Positions 43,006-53,299 are shown, numbered from the stretch's first letter. The stretch: DNA of 64,000 bases from Achromobacter piechaudii NBRC 102461 (GCF_001571245.1 NZ_BCTK01000001.1:434001-498000); one strand, 5' to 3'. Program-made: numbers and translations. Notes: generated from the sequence alone by a model not told the origin.

Positions 43006-46000
43006 ATGGCCAGCACGACCCTCGGCGTCAAAGTTGATGACGCACTGCGCGACCGCCTCAAGGCGGCCGCGAACAAGCTCAACTGCACGCCCCACTGGCT
43101 GCATAAGCAGGCAATCCTTTCTTATCTGGACAAGATCGAGCGTGGCCATCTGCCCGCCGAGATGTCGCATCTGGGCGTAGACCACGGCGCGGAAGACGAC
43201 GCCGGCGACACGCCCGCCGCGCCAACCCCGCCGTTCTATGAATTTGGCCAGGACGTGCAGCCGCAATCCGTATTGCGCGCCGCCATCACCGCCGCCTATC
43301 GCCGCCCCGAGCCCGAGTGCGTGCCGCTGTTGCTGGGCCAGGCCCGCGTGCCCAATCTGGAAAAGGTCCACGCGATGGCGTCCGACCTCGTCAAGAAGCT
43401 GCGCGGCAAGCGCAGCGGCGGCGGCGTTGAAGGCTTGATCCAGGAATTCTCGCTGTCCAGCCAGGAAGGCGTGGCGCTGATGTGCCTGGCCGAAGCGCTG
43501 CTGCGCATTCCCGACCGCGCCACCCGCGACGCGCTGATCCGCGACAAGGTCGCGCGCGGTGACTGGAAGTCGCACATGGGCGGTTCGCAGTCGCTCTTCG
43601 TCAACGCCGCCACCTGGGGCCTGATGATCACCGGCAAGCTGGTTGCGGTCAGCAGCGAGCAATCGCTGTCCAAGGCGCTGACGCGCCTGATCGGCAAGGG
43701 CGGCGAGCCGCTGGTGCGCAAGGGCGTGAACATGGCCATGCGCATGATGGGCGAACAGTTCGTGTCGGGCCAGACCATTTCCGAAGCGCTGGCCAACAAC
43801 CGCAAGATGGAAGCCAAGGGCTTTCGCTATTCGTACGACATGCTGGGCGAAGCGGCCACGACGGCCGAAGACGCCGACCGCTATTACGCCTCGTACGAGC
43901 AAGCCATCCACGCCATCGGCAAGGCCGCGGCCGGCCGGGGCATCTACGAAGGCCCGGGCATTTCGATCAAGCTCTCGGCGCTGCATCCGCGCTATTCGCG
44001 CAGCCAGCGCGAACGCGTCATCGCCGAATTGCTGCCGCGCGTGAAGGCGCTGACCGCCTTGGCCCGCAGCTACGACATCGGCCTGAACATCGACGCCGAA
44101 GAAGCCGATCGCCTGGAAATCTCGCTGGACCTGCTGGAAGCGCTTTGCTTCGCGCCGGAACTCGAAGGCTGGAACGGCATCGGCTTTGTCATCCAGGCCT
44201 ATCAGAAGCGTGCGCCCTTCGTGATCGACTACGTGATCGACCTGGCGCGCCGCAGCCGTCACCGCGTGATGGTGCGGCTGGTCAAGGGCGCCTACTGGGA
44301 CAGCGAAATCAAGCGCGCCCAGGTCGACGGCCTGGAAGGCTATCCCGTCTATACGCGCAAGCTCTACACCGACGTGGCCTACCTGGCCTGCGCGCGCAAG
44401 TTGCTGGGCGCGCCCGAAGCGGTGTACCCGCAGTTCGCCACGCACAACGCGTACACGCTGGCCGCCATCTATCAACTGGCGGGCCAGAACTACTACCCCG
44501 GCCAATATGAGTTCCAGTGCCTGCACGGCATGGGCGAACCGCTGTACGACGAAGTGGTCGGCCCGCTGGCGCAAGGCAAGTTGAACCGTCCTTGCCGCAT
44601 CTACGCGCCGGTCGGCACGCACGAAACGCTGCTGGCCTACCTGGTGCGCCGCCTGCTGGAAAACGGCGCCAACACCTCGTTCGTCAATCTGATCGGCGAC
44701 GACAGCATTCCCGTGGAGACGCTGGTGGCGGACCCGGTGGACGCGGCCTCGCGCATCGTGCCGCTGGGCGCGCCGCACGAAAAGATTCCGCTGCCGCGCG
44801 AGCTGTACGGCAATCTGCAACAAGGCGCGCGCGCCAATTCGGCCGGCCTGGACCTGACCAACGAACACCGCCTGGGTTCGCTGTCGGCCGCGCTGTTGGC
44901 CAGCGCCGGCACGCCGTGGCGCGCCGGCCCGATGTTGGGCGAGGGCGACCAGGCCTGGGACGCGGCCCGCGCCATTGAAGTGCGCAACCCCGCCAATCTG
45001 CGCGACGTCGTGGGTCACGTCATCGAGGCGCAGGCACAAGAGGCCGACGCCGCCTTGCGCGCCGCCGCCAACACCGCGCCCATCTGGCAGTCGACGCCGG
45101 TGGCCGAACGCGCCCAGTGCCTGCGCCGCGCCGCGCAGCTGCTGGAAGAGCAGATGCAGATGCTGCTGGGCCTGATCGTGCGCGAAGCCGGCAAGTCGCT
45201 GCCCAACGCCATCGCCGAAGTGCGCGAAGCCGTGGACTTCCTGCGTTACTACGCGGATCAGGCGGAACGCGAATTCAGCAACGACACGCATCGTCCGCTG
45301 GGCACCGTGCTGTGCATCAGCCCGTGGAACTTCCCGCTGGCTATCTTCACGGGCCAGGTCGCGGCCGCGCTGGCGGCAGGCAATACCGTGGTGGCCAAAC
45401 CCGCTGAACAAACGCCGCTGATCGCGGCGCAAGCCGTGGCCATCCTGCGCGCGGCCGGCGTGCCGCCGGGCGCCGTGCAACTGCTGCCGGGGCGTGGCGA
45501 GACCGTGGGCGCGCAGCTCGTGGCCAGCCCCGCCGTGCGCGGCGTGATGTTCACCGGATCGACGGACGTGGCGCGCATCATCGCGCGCACGCTGGCCGAC
45601 CGCCTGGACGACGACGGCCACACCATTCCGCTGATCGCCGAAACCGGCGGCCAGAACGCGATGGTGGTGGATTCGTCCGCGCTGTCCGAACAAGTGGTGT
45701 TCGATGTGTTGAGTTCGGCCTTCGACTCGGCGGGCCAACGTTGTTCCGCTCTGCGCGTGTTGTGCGTGCAGGAAGACAACGCTGATCACGTGCTGACGAT
45801 GCTGCGCGGGGCGATGCGTGAACTGGCCGTGGGCAACCCGGACCGCCTTTCGGTGGACGTGGGCCCCGTGATCGATACCGACGCCCGCAACGGCATCCAG
45901 CGCCACATCGAAACGATGCGCACGGCGGGCCACCGCGTGGACCAGGTCGAGCTCAATGGCGAATGCCGTCACGGCACGTTCGTGCCGCCCACCATCATCG

Positions 46001-46827
46001 AAATCGATCACGTCAGCGAACTGACGCGTGAAGTGTTCGGTCCGGTGCTGCACGTGGTGCGCTACAAGCGCGACGAGCTGGACGCCTTGCTCGACGCCAT
46101 CAACGGCACCGGCTATGGCCTGACGTTCGGCGTGCATACCCGCATCGACGAAACCATCGCGCACGTGACGGGGCAGGTGCATGCCGGCAACGTCTACGTC
46201 AACCGCAACATCGTGGGCGCCGTGGTGGGCGTGCAGCCGTTCGGCGGCGAATGCCTGTCCGGCACGGGTCCCAAGGCGGGCGGACCGCTGTATATGTACC
46301 GCTTGCTGGGCACGCGCCCGGCGGGCCTGCCGCCCTCGTTGGACGCCGCCGCGCCGCTGCCTCAGCGCATCGCCTTGCCGGGTCCCACCGGCGAGACCAA
46401 CACGTATATGGTCGAACCGCGTGGCGCTGTCTATTGCGTGGCTGCCACCGAGGCCGGCGCGCGCGCGCAGTGGTCGGTGGCGCGCCTGACCGGCAACCAT
46501 GCCTGGTTCGCGGATACGCCCGCCGCCCAGGCGCTGCTGGCCACGCTGGATGCCGAGCAGCAGGGGCAGGTTGGAATCCTTGCCGATGAGGAAGTCGATC
46601 AGGCCGATTACCAGGCCGTTCTGTTCGAGGGCGATGGCGACGCTTTGCAGGCGCTTAACCAGCGCATCGCGCAGCGTCCTGGCGCCATTCTGTCCGTGCA
46701 TGGCCTGACCTCCGACGCCTTGGCGGCGGGCGCCAGCTACGTGCCGGAGCGCCTGCTGACCGAGCGTTCCATCAGCGTCAACACGGCCGCTGCGGGGGGC
46801 AACGCCAGCCTCATGACGATCGGTTGA
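43006..46827 (+). CDS. putA: Bifunctional/trifunctional proline utilisation protein PutA
   Basis: PutA oxidises proline to glutamate (FAD proline dehydrogenase plus P5C dehydrogenase) at the inner membrane. In the trifunctional type it also represses its own gene. The 1273-residue protein starts with a ribbon-helix-helix (ASTTLGVKVDDALRDRLKAA, HWLHKQAILSYLDKIERG), so it is the DNA-binding type. The proline dehydrogenase follows (GEAATTAEDADRYYASYEQA, ISIKLSALHPRYSRSQRERV, VRLVKGAYWDSEIKRAQ). The aldehyde dehydrogenase has IAETGGQNAMVVDSSA and the catalytic Cys913 in DSAGQRCSALRVLCVQED. The ATG at 43006 follows AGGAAG. No putP is adjacent. Confidence 0.97.
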   Translation: MASTTLGVKVDDALRDRLKAAANKLNCTPHWLHKQAILSYLDKIERGHLPAEMSHLGVDHGAEDDAGDTPAAPTPPFYEFGQDVQPQSVLRAAITAAYRRPEPECVPLLLGQARVPNLEKVHAMASDLVKKLRGKRSGGGVEGLIQEFSLSSQEGVALMCLAEALLRIPDRATRDALIRDKVARGDWKSHMGGSQSLFVNAATWGLMITGKLVAVSSEQSLSKALTRLIGKGGEPLVRKGVNMAMRMMGEQFVSGQTISEALANNRKMEAKGFRYSYDMLGEAATTAEDADRYYASYEQAIHAIGKAAAGRGIYEGPGISIKLSALHPRYSRSQRERVIAELLPRVKALTALARSYDIGLNIDAEEADRLEISLDLLEALCFAPELEGWNGIGFVIQAYQKRAPFVIDYVIDLARRSRHRVMVRLVKGAYWDSEIKRAQVDGLEGYPVYTRKLYTDVAYLACARKLLGAPEAVYPQFATHNAYTLAAIYQLAGQNYYPGQYEFQCLHGMGEPLYDEVVGPLAQGKLNRPCRIYAPVGTHETLLAYLVRRLLENGANTSFVNLIGDDSIPVETLVADPVDAASRIVPLGAPHEKIPLPRELYGNLQQGARANSAGLDLTNEHRLGSLSAALLASAGTPWRAGPMLGEGDQAWDAARAIEVRNPANLRDVVGHVIEAQAQEADAALRAAANTAPIWQSTPVAERAQCLRRAAQLLEEQMQMLLGLIVREAGKSLPNAIAEVREAVDFLRYYADQAEREFSNDTHRPLGTVLCISPWNFPLAIFTGQVAAALAAGNTVVAKPAEQTPLIAAQAVAILRAAGVPPGAVQLLPGRGETVGAQLVASPAVRGVMFTGSTDVARIIARTLADRLDDDGHTIPLIAETGGQNAMVVDSSALSEQVVFDVLSSAFDSAGQRCSALRVLCVQEDNADHVLTMLRGAMRELAVGNPDRLSVDVGPVIDTDARNGIQRHIETMRTAGHRVDQVELNGECRHGTFVPPTIIEIDHVSELTREVFGPVLHVVRYKRDELDALLDAINGTGYGLTFGVHTRIDETIAHVTGQVHAGNVYVNRNIVGAVVGVQPFGGECLSGTGPKAGGPLYMYRLLGTRPAGLPPSLDAAAPLPQRIALPGPTGETNTYMVEPRGAVYCVAATEAGARAQWSVARLTGNHAWFADTPAAQALLATLDAEQQGQVGILADEEVDQADYQAVLFEGDGDALQALNQRIAQRPGAILSVHGLTSDALAAGASYVPERLLTERSISVNTAAAGGNASLMTIG

Positions 46828-46914
46828 GGGTGACCGCAAAGTCACCTCGATGACCGAGGGTTATCTCCAATATCGGGCAGGTTGCACTGGAACGAAAATC
46901 CGGTCGCACCTGAA

Positions 46915-46988
46915 GTCCGGATGTCGCAACCCGACATCCGGACCTTGCAGAAAATGCATGCGCGGGACCGGGCCACAGCCCGGCCCGC
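46915..46988 (+). terminator. Two strong hairpins downstream of putA
   Basis: First: GTCCGGATGTCG (46915-46926), loop CAACC, CGACATCCGGAC (46932-46943). Second: GCGGG-a-CCGGGC, loop CACA, GCCCGG-CCCGC (46962-46988), with one bulged A. Neither has a T tract. They probably end or attenuate transcription before the liv operon. A GTTGCA at 46881-46886 also lies here. Confidence 0.55.
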
Positions 46989-47079
46989 GGTAGTAGAAAA
47001 ACCAAAAGCCTGGCTAAAAGCTCAGGTATAACAAGGCCTTAAGACCAAGGTCGAAGGTCCGACACCCGGAGGGTTACCC

Positions 47080-48225
47080 ATGAAGTTCCGCACCACTTTG
47101 AAGCTTCTCGCCGCCAGCATCGCCGCTGTGGGCATGACGGCCGCCGCGCACGCCGCCGACATCAAACTTGGCTTTGCCGCGCCGTTGACCGGCCCGCAAT
47201 CGCACTACGGCGAGGACATGCAGAACGGCCTGAACCTGGCTTTGGAAGAAGCCAATAAGAAGGGCATCAAGGTAGACGGCCAGCCTGCCAAGTTCGTGCT
47301 GGTCTCGCGTGATGATCAGGCCGATCCGCGCGTGGGCGTGCAGGTCGCGCAACAGCTGGTCGACCAGGACGTCGTCGGCATTCTGGGCCACTTCAATTCG
47401 GGCACCACCATCCCCGCCTCGCGGGTCTACCATGAAGCCGGTCTGCCGCAGATCGCCATGGCGACATCCCCCGAATACACCAAGCAGGGCTACGAAACCA
47501 CGTTCCGCATGATGACCAGCGACACCCAGCAGGGCGCCGCGGTCGGCAAATTCATGGTGCAGAACCTGAAGGCCAAGAAGGTCGCCATCATCGACGACCG
47601 CACCGCCTACGGCCAAGGCCTGGCCGATGAAGTCGAAAAGGCCGTGAAGGCGGCGGGCGGCGAAGTGGTTCGCCGCGAATACACCACCGACAAGGCCAAC
47701 GACTTCACCGCCATCCTGACCAACATCAAGGGTTCCGCGCCCGACGCCATTTTCTACGGCGGCCTGGATGCGCAATCCGGTCCCATGAAGCGCCAGTTGG
47801 CCACGCTGGGCCTGAAGGCGCCGCTGGTCTCGGGCGAAATGACCCGTAGCGACACCTTCATCAAGCTGGCCGGCGACGCCGCCGATGGCACCTTCGCCTC
47901 GCTGGCCGGCGTGCCGCTGGACAAGATGACCGCCGGCAAGGACTTCGAAAAGCGCTACCAGGAACGCTTCAAGAAGGCACCTGGCGTGTACGCGCCGTAT
48001 GCCTACGACGGCGCATGGAACATGATCACGGCCATTGAACAGGCCGGTTCCGCCAAACCCGAGAAGTACCTGCCGGTGCTCGCCAAGCTGGACCGCAAGG
48101 GCGCCACCAGCGAGCACATCGCCTACGACGCCAAGGGCGATCTCAAGGAAATCTCGGTCACCATCTACGAAGTCAAGAATGGCAAGTGGGAGATGGTTGA
48201 AACGATGGTCAGCCAAGCCAACTAA
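47080..48225 (+). CDS. Branched-chain amino acid ABC transporter substrate-binding protein
   Basis: A 381-residue periplasmic LIV-type binding protein. The signal peptide ends near AHAAD (about residue 26); then IKLGFAAPLTGPQSHYGEDM, the Ser/Thr ligand loop, GHFNSGTTIPASRVYHEAGL, FRMMTSDTQQGAAVG and AIIDDRTAYGQGLADEVEKA follow. It precedes livHMGF in the same direction (158-bp gap), so it is the receptor of that importer. The ligand, probably leucine, isoleucine, valine or a related amino acid, is inferred. Confidence 0.94.
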   Translation: MKFRTTLKLLAASIAAVGMTAAAHAADIKLGFAAPLTGPQSHYGEDMQNGLNLALEEANKKGIKVDGQPAKFVLVSRDDQADPRVGVQVAQQLVDQDVVGILGHFNSGTTIPASRVYHEAGLPQIAMATSPEYTKQGYETTFRMMTSDTQQGAAVGKFMVQNLKAKKVAIIDDRTAYGQGLADEVEKAVKAAGGEVVRREYTTDKANDFTAILTNIKGSAPDAIFYGGLDAQSGPMKRQLATLGLKAPLVSGEMTRSDTFIKLAGDAADGTFASLAGVPLDKMTAGKDFEKRYQERFKKAPGVYAPYAYDGAWNMITAIEQAGSAKPEKYLPVLAKLDRKGATSEHIAYDAKGDLKEISVTIYEVKNGKWEMVETMVSQAN

Positions 48226-48383
48226 GGCGGCTTGACTCGAAGGGCGGATGGGTCGGCGTTGCCGCCGTCCGCCATCGCATTGCGCACACGCCGCTCGGCG
48301 TGTTGCCGCGACCGCCGCGTTCCGTTCGTCAGGGCGCCGGCCGCTGCTGCGCGACTTTCTCCAGGCTTATTTTCGCGGCCCCT

Positions 48384-49313
48384 ATGGATATCTTCATTCA
48401 ACAACTGATTAACGGCGTCACGCTAGGCAGCGTGTACGCCTTGGTCGCCCTTGGCTACACCATGGTGTACGGCATCATCGGGCTGATCAACTTCGCGCAT
48501 GGCGATGTCGTCATGATCGGCGCGATGGCGGCGACAACCATCGCCATTTCGCTGGTGGGCGGCGACCCCGGCGTGTCCGCATTCGTGGTGCTGGGCGTGG
48601 GCCTGCTGGTGTCCGTGCCGCTGTGCATGGCGGTGGGCTGGACGGCCGAACGCGTGGCCTACCGGCCGCTGCGCCGCGCGCCCCGTCTGGCCGCGCTGAT
48701 CACGGCGATCGGCGTGTCCATCATCTTGCAGAACGTGGCCATGATGGCCTGGGGCCGCAACTATCTGAACTTCCCGCAGGTGTTGTCGCCGCGCGTGTTC
48801 GAATTCGCCGGCGCGCGCATGAGCACCTTGCAGATCGCCATTGTGGTGATCGCGGCGCTGATTATGGGCGGCCTGCTTGCCATCGTGCACAAGACCCGCC
48901 TGGGCACGGCCATGCGCGCCACCGCGCAGAACCGCGAAGTGGCGGGGTTGATGGGCGTGAACATCAATACCGTGATCTCGGCGGCGTTCCTGATCGGCTC
49001 GGCGCTGGCGGCGGTGGCCGGCATGATGGTCGCCACCTATTACGGGGTCTCGCAATACACCATGGGCTTCATGCTCGGCCTGAAGGCGTTCACCGCCGCA
49101 GTGCTGGGCGGCATCGGCAGCATGGTCGGGGCGATGGTGGGCGGCCTGTTGCTGGGCGTCATCGAATCGCTGGGCGCTGGCTACATCGGCGACATCACGG
49201 GCGGCTTTCTGGGCAGTCACTACCAGGACGTGTTCGCGTTTTTCGTGCTGGTGCTGGTCCTGATCTTCCGACCCTCCGGCCTCTTGGGCGAACGTGTGGG
49301 AGACCGGGCATGA
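48384..49313 (+). CDS. livH: Branched-chain amino acid ABC transporter permease LivH
   Basis: A 309-residue inner-membrane permease with about eight helices. The start DIFIQQLINGVTLGSVYALV, ALGYTMVYGIIGLINFAHGD and AMRATAQNREVAGLMGVNIN are family signatures. The ATG at 48384 was chosen over an upstream open frame with no family homology. The gene overlaps livM by 4 bp (ATGA). Confidence 0.96.
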   Translation: MDIFIQQLINGVTLGSVYALVALGYTMVYGIIGLINFAHGDVVMIGAMAATTIAISLVGGDPGVSAFVVLGVGLLVSVPLCMAVGWTAERVAYRPLRRAPRLAALITAIGVSIILQNVAMMAWGRNYLNFPQVLSPRVFEFAGARMSTLQIAIVVIAALIMGGLLAIVHKTRLGTAMRATAQNREVAGLMGVNINTVISAAFLIGSALAAVAGMMVATYYGVSQYTMGFMLGLKAFTAAVLGGIGSMVGAMVGGLLLGVIESLGAGYIGDITGGFLGSHYQDVFAFFVLVLVLIFRPSGLLGERVGDRA

Positions 49314-50398
49314 ACGCTTCCCTGAAAAACAGCGGGCTGTCGACCCGCAACCTGATCGGCATCGCGCTGATCGGCATCGTGCTGGCGGTGCTGCCATTCG
49401 TGATCGGCATGGCCGGCCAAAGCTGGGTGCGCATCCTGAATTTCGCATTGCTGTATGTGATGCTGTCGCTGGGCCTGAACATCGTGGTGGGCTTCGCGGG
49501 GCTGCTTGACCTGGGCTACATCGCGTTCTATGCGGTGGGCGCCTACACCTGGGCGCTGCTGGCGTCGCCGCATTTCGGACTGCACCTGCCGTTCTGGGCG
49601 ATCCTGCCTATCGCGCTGGCGGTGGCCTGCCTGTTCGGTGTGCTGCTGGGCGCGCCGACGCTCAAGCTGCGAGGGGACTACCTGGCCATCGTGACCTTGG
49701 GCTTCGGCGAGATCATCCGCATCTTCCTGAACAACCTGAACGCGCCGGTCAACATCACGAATGGCCCGCAGGGCATCAACCGCATCGACCCCTTCAAGGT
49801 CGGCGAATTCACTTTCGGGCGAACCGAGACGTTGATGGGCATCCGCTTCACGGGGCCGGAGAAGTACTACTACCTGCTGCTGGCGCTGACGCTGATCATC
49901 ATCGTGGTATGCGTGCGCTTGCAGAATTCGCGGATCGGGCGTGCCTGGGAAGCCATCCGCGAAGACGAGATCGCGGCCAAGGCGATGGGCATCAACACGC
50001 GCAACATCAAGCTGTTGGCGTTTGCGATGGGCGCGTCCTTCGGTGGCGTGGCCGGTGCGTTGTTCGCGTCGATGCAGGGCTTTGTCAGCCCGGAAAGCTT
50101 CTCGCTGATGGAGTCGATTTCGATTCTTTGCATGGTGGTGCTGGGTGGCATGGGGCATATCCCGGGCGTGATCCTGGGCGCCTTGATCCTGGCGGCCTTG
50201 CCGGAATTCCTGCGCGCGGTGGTGGAGCCCTTCCAGCACATGGTGTTCGGCGCGGTGGTGCTGGACCCCGAGGGCATCCGCATGCTGCTGTTCGGCCTGG
50301 CGATGGTCTGCGTCATGCTGTTCCGTCCGGCCGGCCTGTGGCCGTCGGCGGTGCGCAAACGTGAGCTGGCGACCAAGACGCAAGGAGGCGCGGCATGA
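49310..50398 (+). CDS. livM: Branched-chain amino acid ABC transporter permease LivM
   Basis: A 362-residue second permease with about ten helices. Landmarks are LGLNIVVGFAGLLDLGYIAF, LKLRGDYLAIVTLGFGEIIR, RIGRAWEAIREDEIAAKAMG and GMGHIPGVILGALILAALPE. It overlaps livH and livG by 4 bp each, so the genes are translationally coupled. Confidence 0.96.
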   Translation: MNASLKNSGLSTRNLIGIALIGIVLAVLPFVIGMAGQSWVRILNFALLYVMLSLGLNIVVGFAGLLDLGYIAFYAVGAYTWALLASPHFGLHLPFWAILPIALAVACLFGVLLGAPTLKLRGDYLAIVTLGFGEIIRIFLNNLNAPVNITNGPQGINRIDPFKVGEFTFGRTETLMGIRFTGPEKYYYLLLALTLIIIVVCVRLQNSRIGRAWEAIREDEIAAKAMGINTRNIKLLAFAMGASFGGVAGALFASMQGFVSPESFSLMESISILCMVVLGGMGHIPGVILGALILAALPEFLRAVVEPFQHMVFGAVVLDPEGIRMLLFGLAMVCVMLFRPAGLWPSAVRKRELATKTQGGAA

Positions 50399-51198
50399 GC
50401 AAACTGCTGCAAGCCCAGGGCCTGGGCAAACGCTTCGGCGGCCTGCAAGCCTTGTCCGACGTCAGCTTCGATATCGAGCAGGGCGAGATCTATGGCCTGA
50501 TCGGTCCGAACGGCGCGGGCAAGACCACGCTGTTCAACGTGCTGACCGGCCTGTACATCCCGGAAGAGGGCAACTGCACGTTCAACGGCCAGTCGCTGTC
50601 CGGCAAGAAGCCGCACGAGGTCGCCTTCGCGGGCCTTGCGCGCACGTTCCAGAACATCCGGCTGTTCGCCAATCTGTCGGCCATCGAAAACGTGATGATC
50701 GGGCGCCACCTGCGCACCAAGGCCGGCGTGTTCGGCGCGGTGCTGCGCACGCGCCGCACGCGCCTGGAAGAGGCAGCCATCGAGGCACGGGCGCAGGAAC
50801 TGCTGGACTACGTGGGCGTCGGCCATCGCGCCAATGACGTTGCGCGCTCGCTGCCGTATGGCGACCAGCGCCGGCTGGAGATCGCCCGCGCGCTTGCCAC
50901 CGATCCGAAGCTGCTGGCGCTGGACGAGCCCGCCGCCGGCATGAATGCATCGGAGACGGTGGTGCTGCGCAAACTGGTCGAGAAGATCCGCGACGACGGC
51001 GTGACGGTGCTGCTGATCGAGCACGACATGAAGCTGGTGATGGGCTTGTGCGACCGCGTGCTGGTGCTGGAATACGGCAAGGTGCTGGCCATGGGCAAGC
51101 CTGCCCAGGTGCAGCGCGACCCCAAGGTCATCGAAGCGTATCTGGGCGCCGGTGCGGCGCAGGACCCGCAGATTCACAAGGAGAGCCCGGCATCATGA
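50395..51198 (+). CDS. livG: Branched-chain amino acid ABC transporter ATPase LivG
   Basis: A 267-residue ATPase with Walker A GPNGAGKTT, the LivG-type GLARTFQNIRLFANLSAIEN, Walker B LLALDEPAAGMN and the switch His in LLIEHDMKLVMG. The signature segment is SLPYGDQRRLEIARALA, in the usual LivG form. It overlaps both neighbours. Confidence 0.96.
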   Translation: MSKLLQAQGLGKRFGGLQALSDVSFDIEQGEIYGLIGPNGAGKTTLFNVLTGLYIPEEGNCTFNGQSLSGKKPHEVAFAGLARTFQNIRLFANLSAIENVMIGRHLRTKAGVFGAVLRTRRTRLEEAAIEARAQELLDYVGVGHRANDVARSLPYGDQRRLEIARALATDPKLLALDEPAAGMNASETVVLRKLVEKIRDDGVTVLLIEHDMKLVMGLCDRVLVLEYGKVLAMGKPAQVQRDPKVIEAYLGAGAAQDPQIHKESPAS

Positions 51199-51935
51199 CG
51201 GCATCCCAACCCCTGTTGGAATTGCGCGGCTTGCAAGTCGCGTATGGCGGCATCCGCGCGGTGCGCGGCATCGACTTGCGCGTGGACGCGGGTGAACTTG
51301 TGTGCCTGATCGGCGCCAATGGCGCAGGCAAGAGCACGACGCTGCGCGCAATCTGCGGCCTTGTCCCGCTTGCGGGCGGAGAAGTCGTCTACGGCGGACA
51401 GTCGATCGGCGGCATGAAGTCGTATGAGCTGGTTCGCCAAGGCCTTGTCATGGTGCCCGAAGGCCGTGGCATTTTCGGGCAGCTGACCATCGAAGAAAAC
51501 CTGGCGATGGGCGCGTACATCCGCCGCGACGCCGCGCAGGTGCGGCAAGACACCGAACGCGTGTTCACGCTGTTTCCGCGCCTTGCCGAACGCCGCAAGC
51601 AAGCGGCCGGCACCTTGTCGGGTGGCGAGCAGCAGATGGTGGCCATGGGCCGCGCCATGATCGCGCGTCCCAAGCTGTTGCTGCTTGACGAACCCTCGAT
51701 GGGTCTTGCGCCGCTGATGGTCGAGAAGGTGTTCGAAGTGGTACGTACGATTGCCAGCGAGGGCGTCACGATCCTGCTGATTGAACAGAACGCGCGCCTG
51801 GCGCTTGAAAACAGCCATCGCGGCTATGTGATGGAGTCGGGCGAGATCATCCTGTCCGGCCCTGCCAGCCAGATGCTGCATGACCCGAAGGTCAGGGCGG
51901 CGTATCTGGGAGAAGTCGAGGACGCACCGGCCTGA
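51195..51935 (+). CDS. livF: Branched-chain amino acid ABC transporter ATPase LivF
   Basis: A 246-residue ATPase with Walker A GANGAGKST, MVPEGRGIFGQLTIEENLAM, signature TLSGGEQQMVAMGRAMIARP, Walker B LLLLDEPSMGLAP and LLIEQNARLALE. Start at 51195, overlapping the livG stop. It ends the operon; a terminator follows. Confidence 0.96.
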   Translation: MTASQPLLELRGLQVAYGGIRAVRGIDLRVDAGELVCLIGANGAGKSTTLRAICGLVPLAGGEVVYGGQSIGGMKSYELVRQGLVMVPEGRGIFGQLTIEENLAMGAYIRRDAAQVRQDTERVFTLFPRLAERRKQAAGTLSGGEQQMVAMGRAMIARPKLLLLDEPSMGLAPLMVEKVFEVVRTIASEGVTILLIEQNARLALENSHRGYVMESGEIILSGPASQMLHDPKVRAAYLGEVEDAPA

Positions 51936-51960
51936 TCGCCGTGTGATGTGCGCGATGGCA

Positions 51961-51996
51961 AAGGCCCGGCGTGTGCAAACATGCCGGGCCTTTTTT
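51961..51996 (+). terminator. livF terminator
   Basis: AAGGCCCGGC (51961-51970) pairs with GCCGGGCCTT (51983-51992) and is followed by a T run. Confidence 0.92.
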
Positions 51997-52015
51997 GTGC
52001 GCGTCGAACTCGCGC

Positions 52016-53299
52016 TCAGGCTGGCAGTGGCGCTGCGCGTTTTTTGCCGATGCGCAAGGCGATGACGGCGGCGATCAGACCCGTGGCTCCGGAAATCACG
52101 AAGGCCATCAGATAGCTGCCTTGCGCTTCGCGGATCGCGCCTGCCATCCATGCGGCGCTGGCGGCGCCCAACTGGTGGCCTGCGACGATCCACCCGAACA
52201 CGATGCCCGCATCGCGTTCGCCAAAGGCTTCGGTCGTCAGGCGCAGGGTGGGCGGCACCGTGGCGATCCAGTCCAGGCCGAAGAAAATGGCGAAGATCGA
52301 CAGGCTGTAGAACGAGAAGTCGGAATAGGGCAGGTAGATCAAGGACAGGCCGCGCAGCGCGTAATAGACGAACAGCAGCTTGCGCGGATCGTAGCGGTCG
52401 GTCAGCCAGCCCGAGGCCGTGGTGCCCACCAGGTCGAAAACCCCCATCAGCGCCAGCAGGCCGGCGGCCTGGACTTCCAGCATGCCGTGGTCGCCGCACA
52501 GCGCGATCAAGTGCGTACCGACCAGGCCGTTGGTCGTGAAGCCGCAGATGAAGAACGTGGCGAACAGGAACCAGAAGGTGGTCGTCCGGGAGGCGCGCGC
52601 CAGGGCGCCGAACGTGGCGGCCAGCATGCCGGTGCGCGGCGCGACGGGGGCGGGCGGCGCGTCGGGGTCGCTGCCGAAAGGCACAAGACCGACGTTGGCC
52701 GGGCGATCGGGCACCAGCCAGATCGCAAACGGCACGAGCGCGGCGGCGGCGGCCGCAACGGTCCAGACCACGCGCGTCCAGTCGCCGGAAGAGGCCAGGG
52801 TGGCAAGCACGGGCAGGAAGACCAGCGTGCCGCTGGCCGTGCTGGCCGTCAGAAGCCCCATCATCAGGCCGCGATGCTTGGTGAACCAGCGGTTCACGAT
52901 CGTGGCGCCCAATACCGAGGCCACCGCTCCGGAACTCAGGCCCGAAAACACGCCCCAGGTCAGAAGCAGGTGCCAGGGCTCGGTCATGTAGGCGCTGACG
53001 GCGCTGGAGGCTGACATCAGGATCAATGCGCTGATCAGCACCCGCCGCAAGCCGAAGCGTTCCATCGCCGCTGCCGCGAAGGGCCCGACCAGGCCGTACA
53101 GGAAGATGCCGGCCGCCGCCGCGAACGAGATCGAACTTCGGCTCCAGCCGAACGCTTCTTCCAGCGGCACCAGCAGCACGCTGGGTGTGGAGCGCAGACC
53201 GGCCGACACAAGCAAGGCCAGGAAAATGACCGCGACGACGACGAAGGCGTACCGTTGTCCGGCGCGCTGAAATGGTGCTGGGGGGTGGGCTATACTCAT
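52016..53299 (-). CDS. MFS transporter
   Basis: A 427-residue major facilitator with about 12 helices. The early motif FAAAAGIFLYGLVGPFAAAA and RFGLRRVLISALILMSASSA resemble motif A and the second helix; the central loop (PDAPPAPVAPRTG) separates the two halves. WLTDRYDPRKLLFVYYALRG is motif A of the second half. A TetR gene is divergent, and one copy of a 20-bp inverted operator begins at the ATG itself (53298-53317). There is no usual ribosome site upstream of that ATG; a leaderless message is possible. The substrate is unknown; drug or organic-acid export or import are both possible. Confidence 0.9.
   Translation of the reverse strand: MSIAHPPAPFQRAGQRYAFVVVAVIFLALLVSAGLRSTPSVLLVPLEEAFGWSRSSISFAAAAGIFLYGLVGPFAAAAMERFGLRRVLISALILMSASSAVSAYMTEPWHLLLTWGVFSGLSSGAVASVLGATIVNRWFTKHRGLMMGLLTASTASGTLVFLPVLATLASSGDWTRVVWTVAAAAAALVPFAIWLVPDRPANVGLVPFGSDPDAPPAPVAPRTGMLAATFGALARASRTTTFWFLFATFFICGFTTNGLVGTHLIALCGDHGMLEVQAAGLLALMGVFDLVGTTASGWLTDRYDPRKLLFVYYALRGLSLIYLPYSDFSFYSLSIFAIFFGLDWIATVPPTLRLTTEAFGERDAGIVFGWIVAGHQLGAASAAWMAGAIREAQGSYLMAFVISGATGLIAAVIALRIGKKRAAPLPA

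Noticed and set aside
42973-46845. A 1290-residue minus-strand frame
   Set aside because: Antisense to putA, low-complexity composition, no family features.
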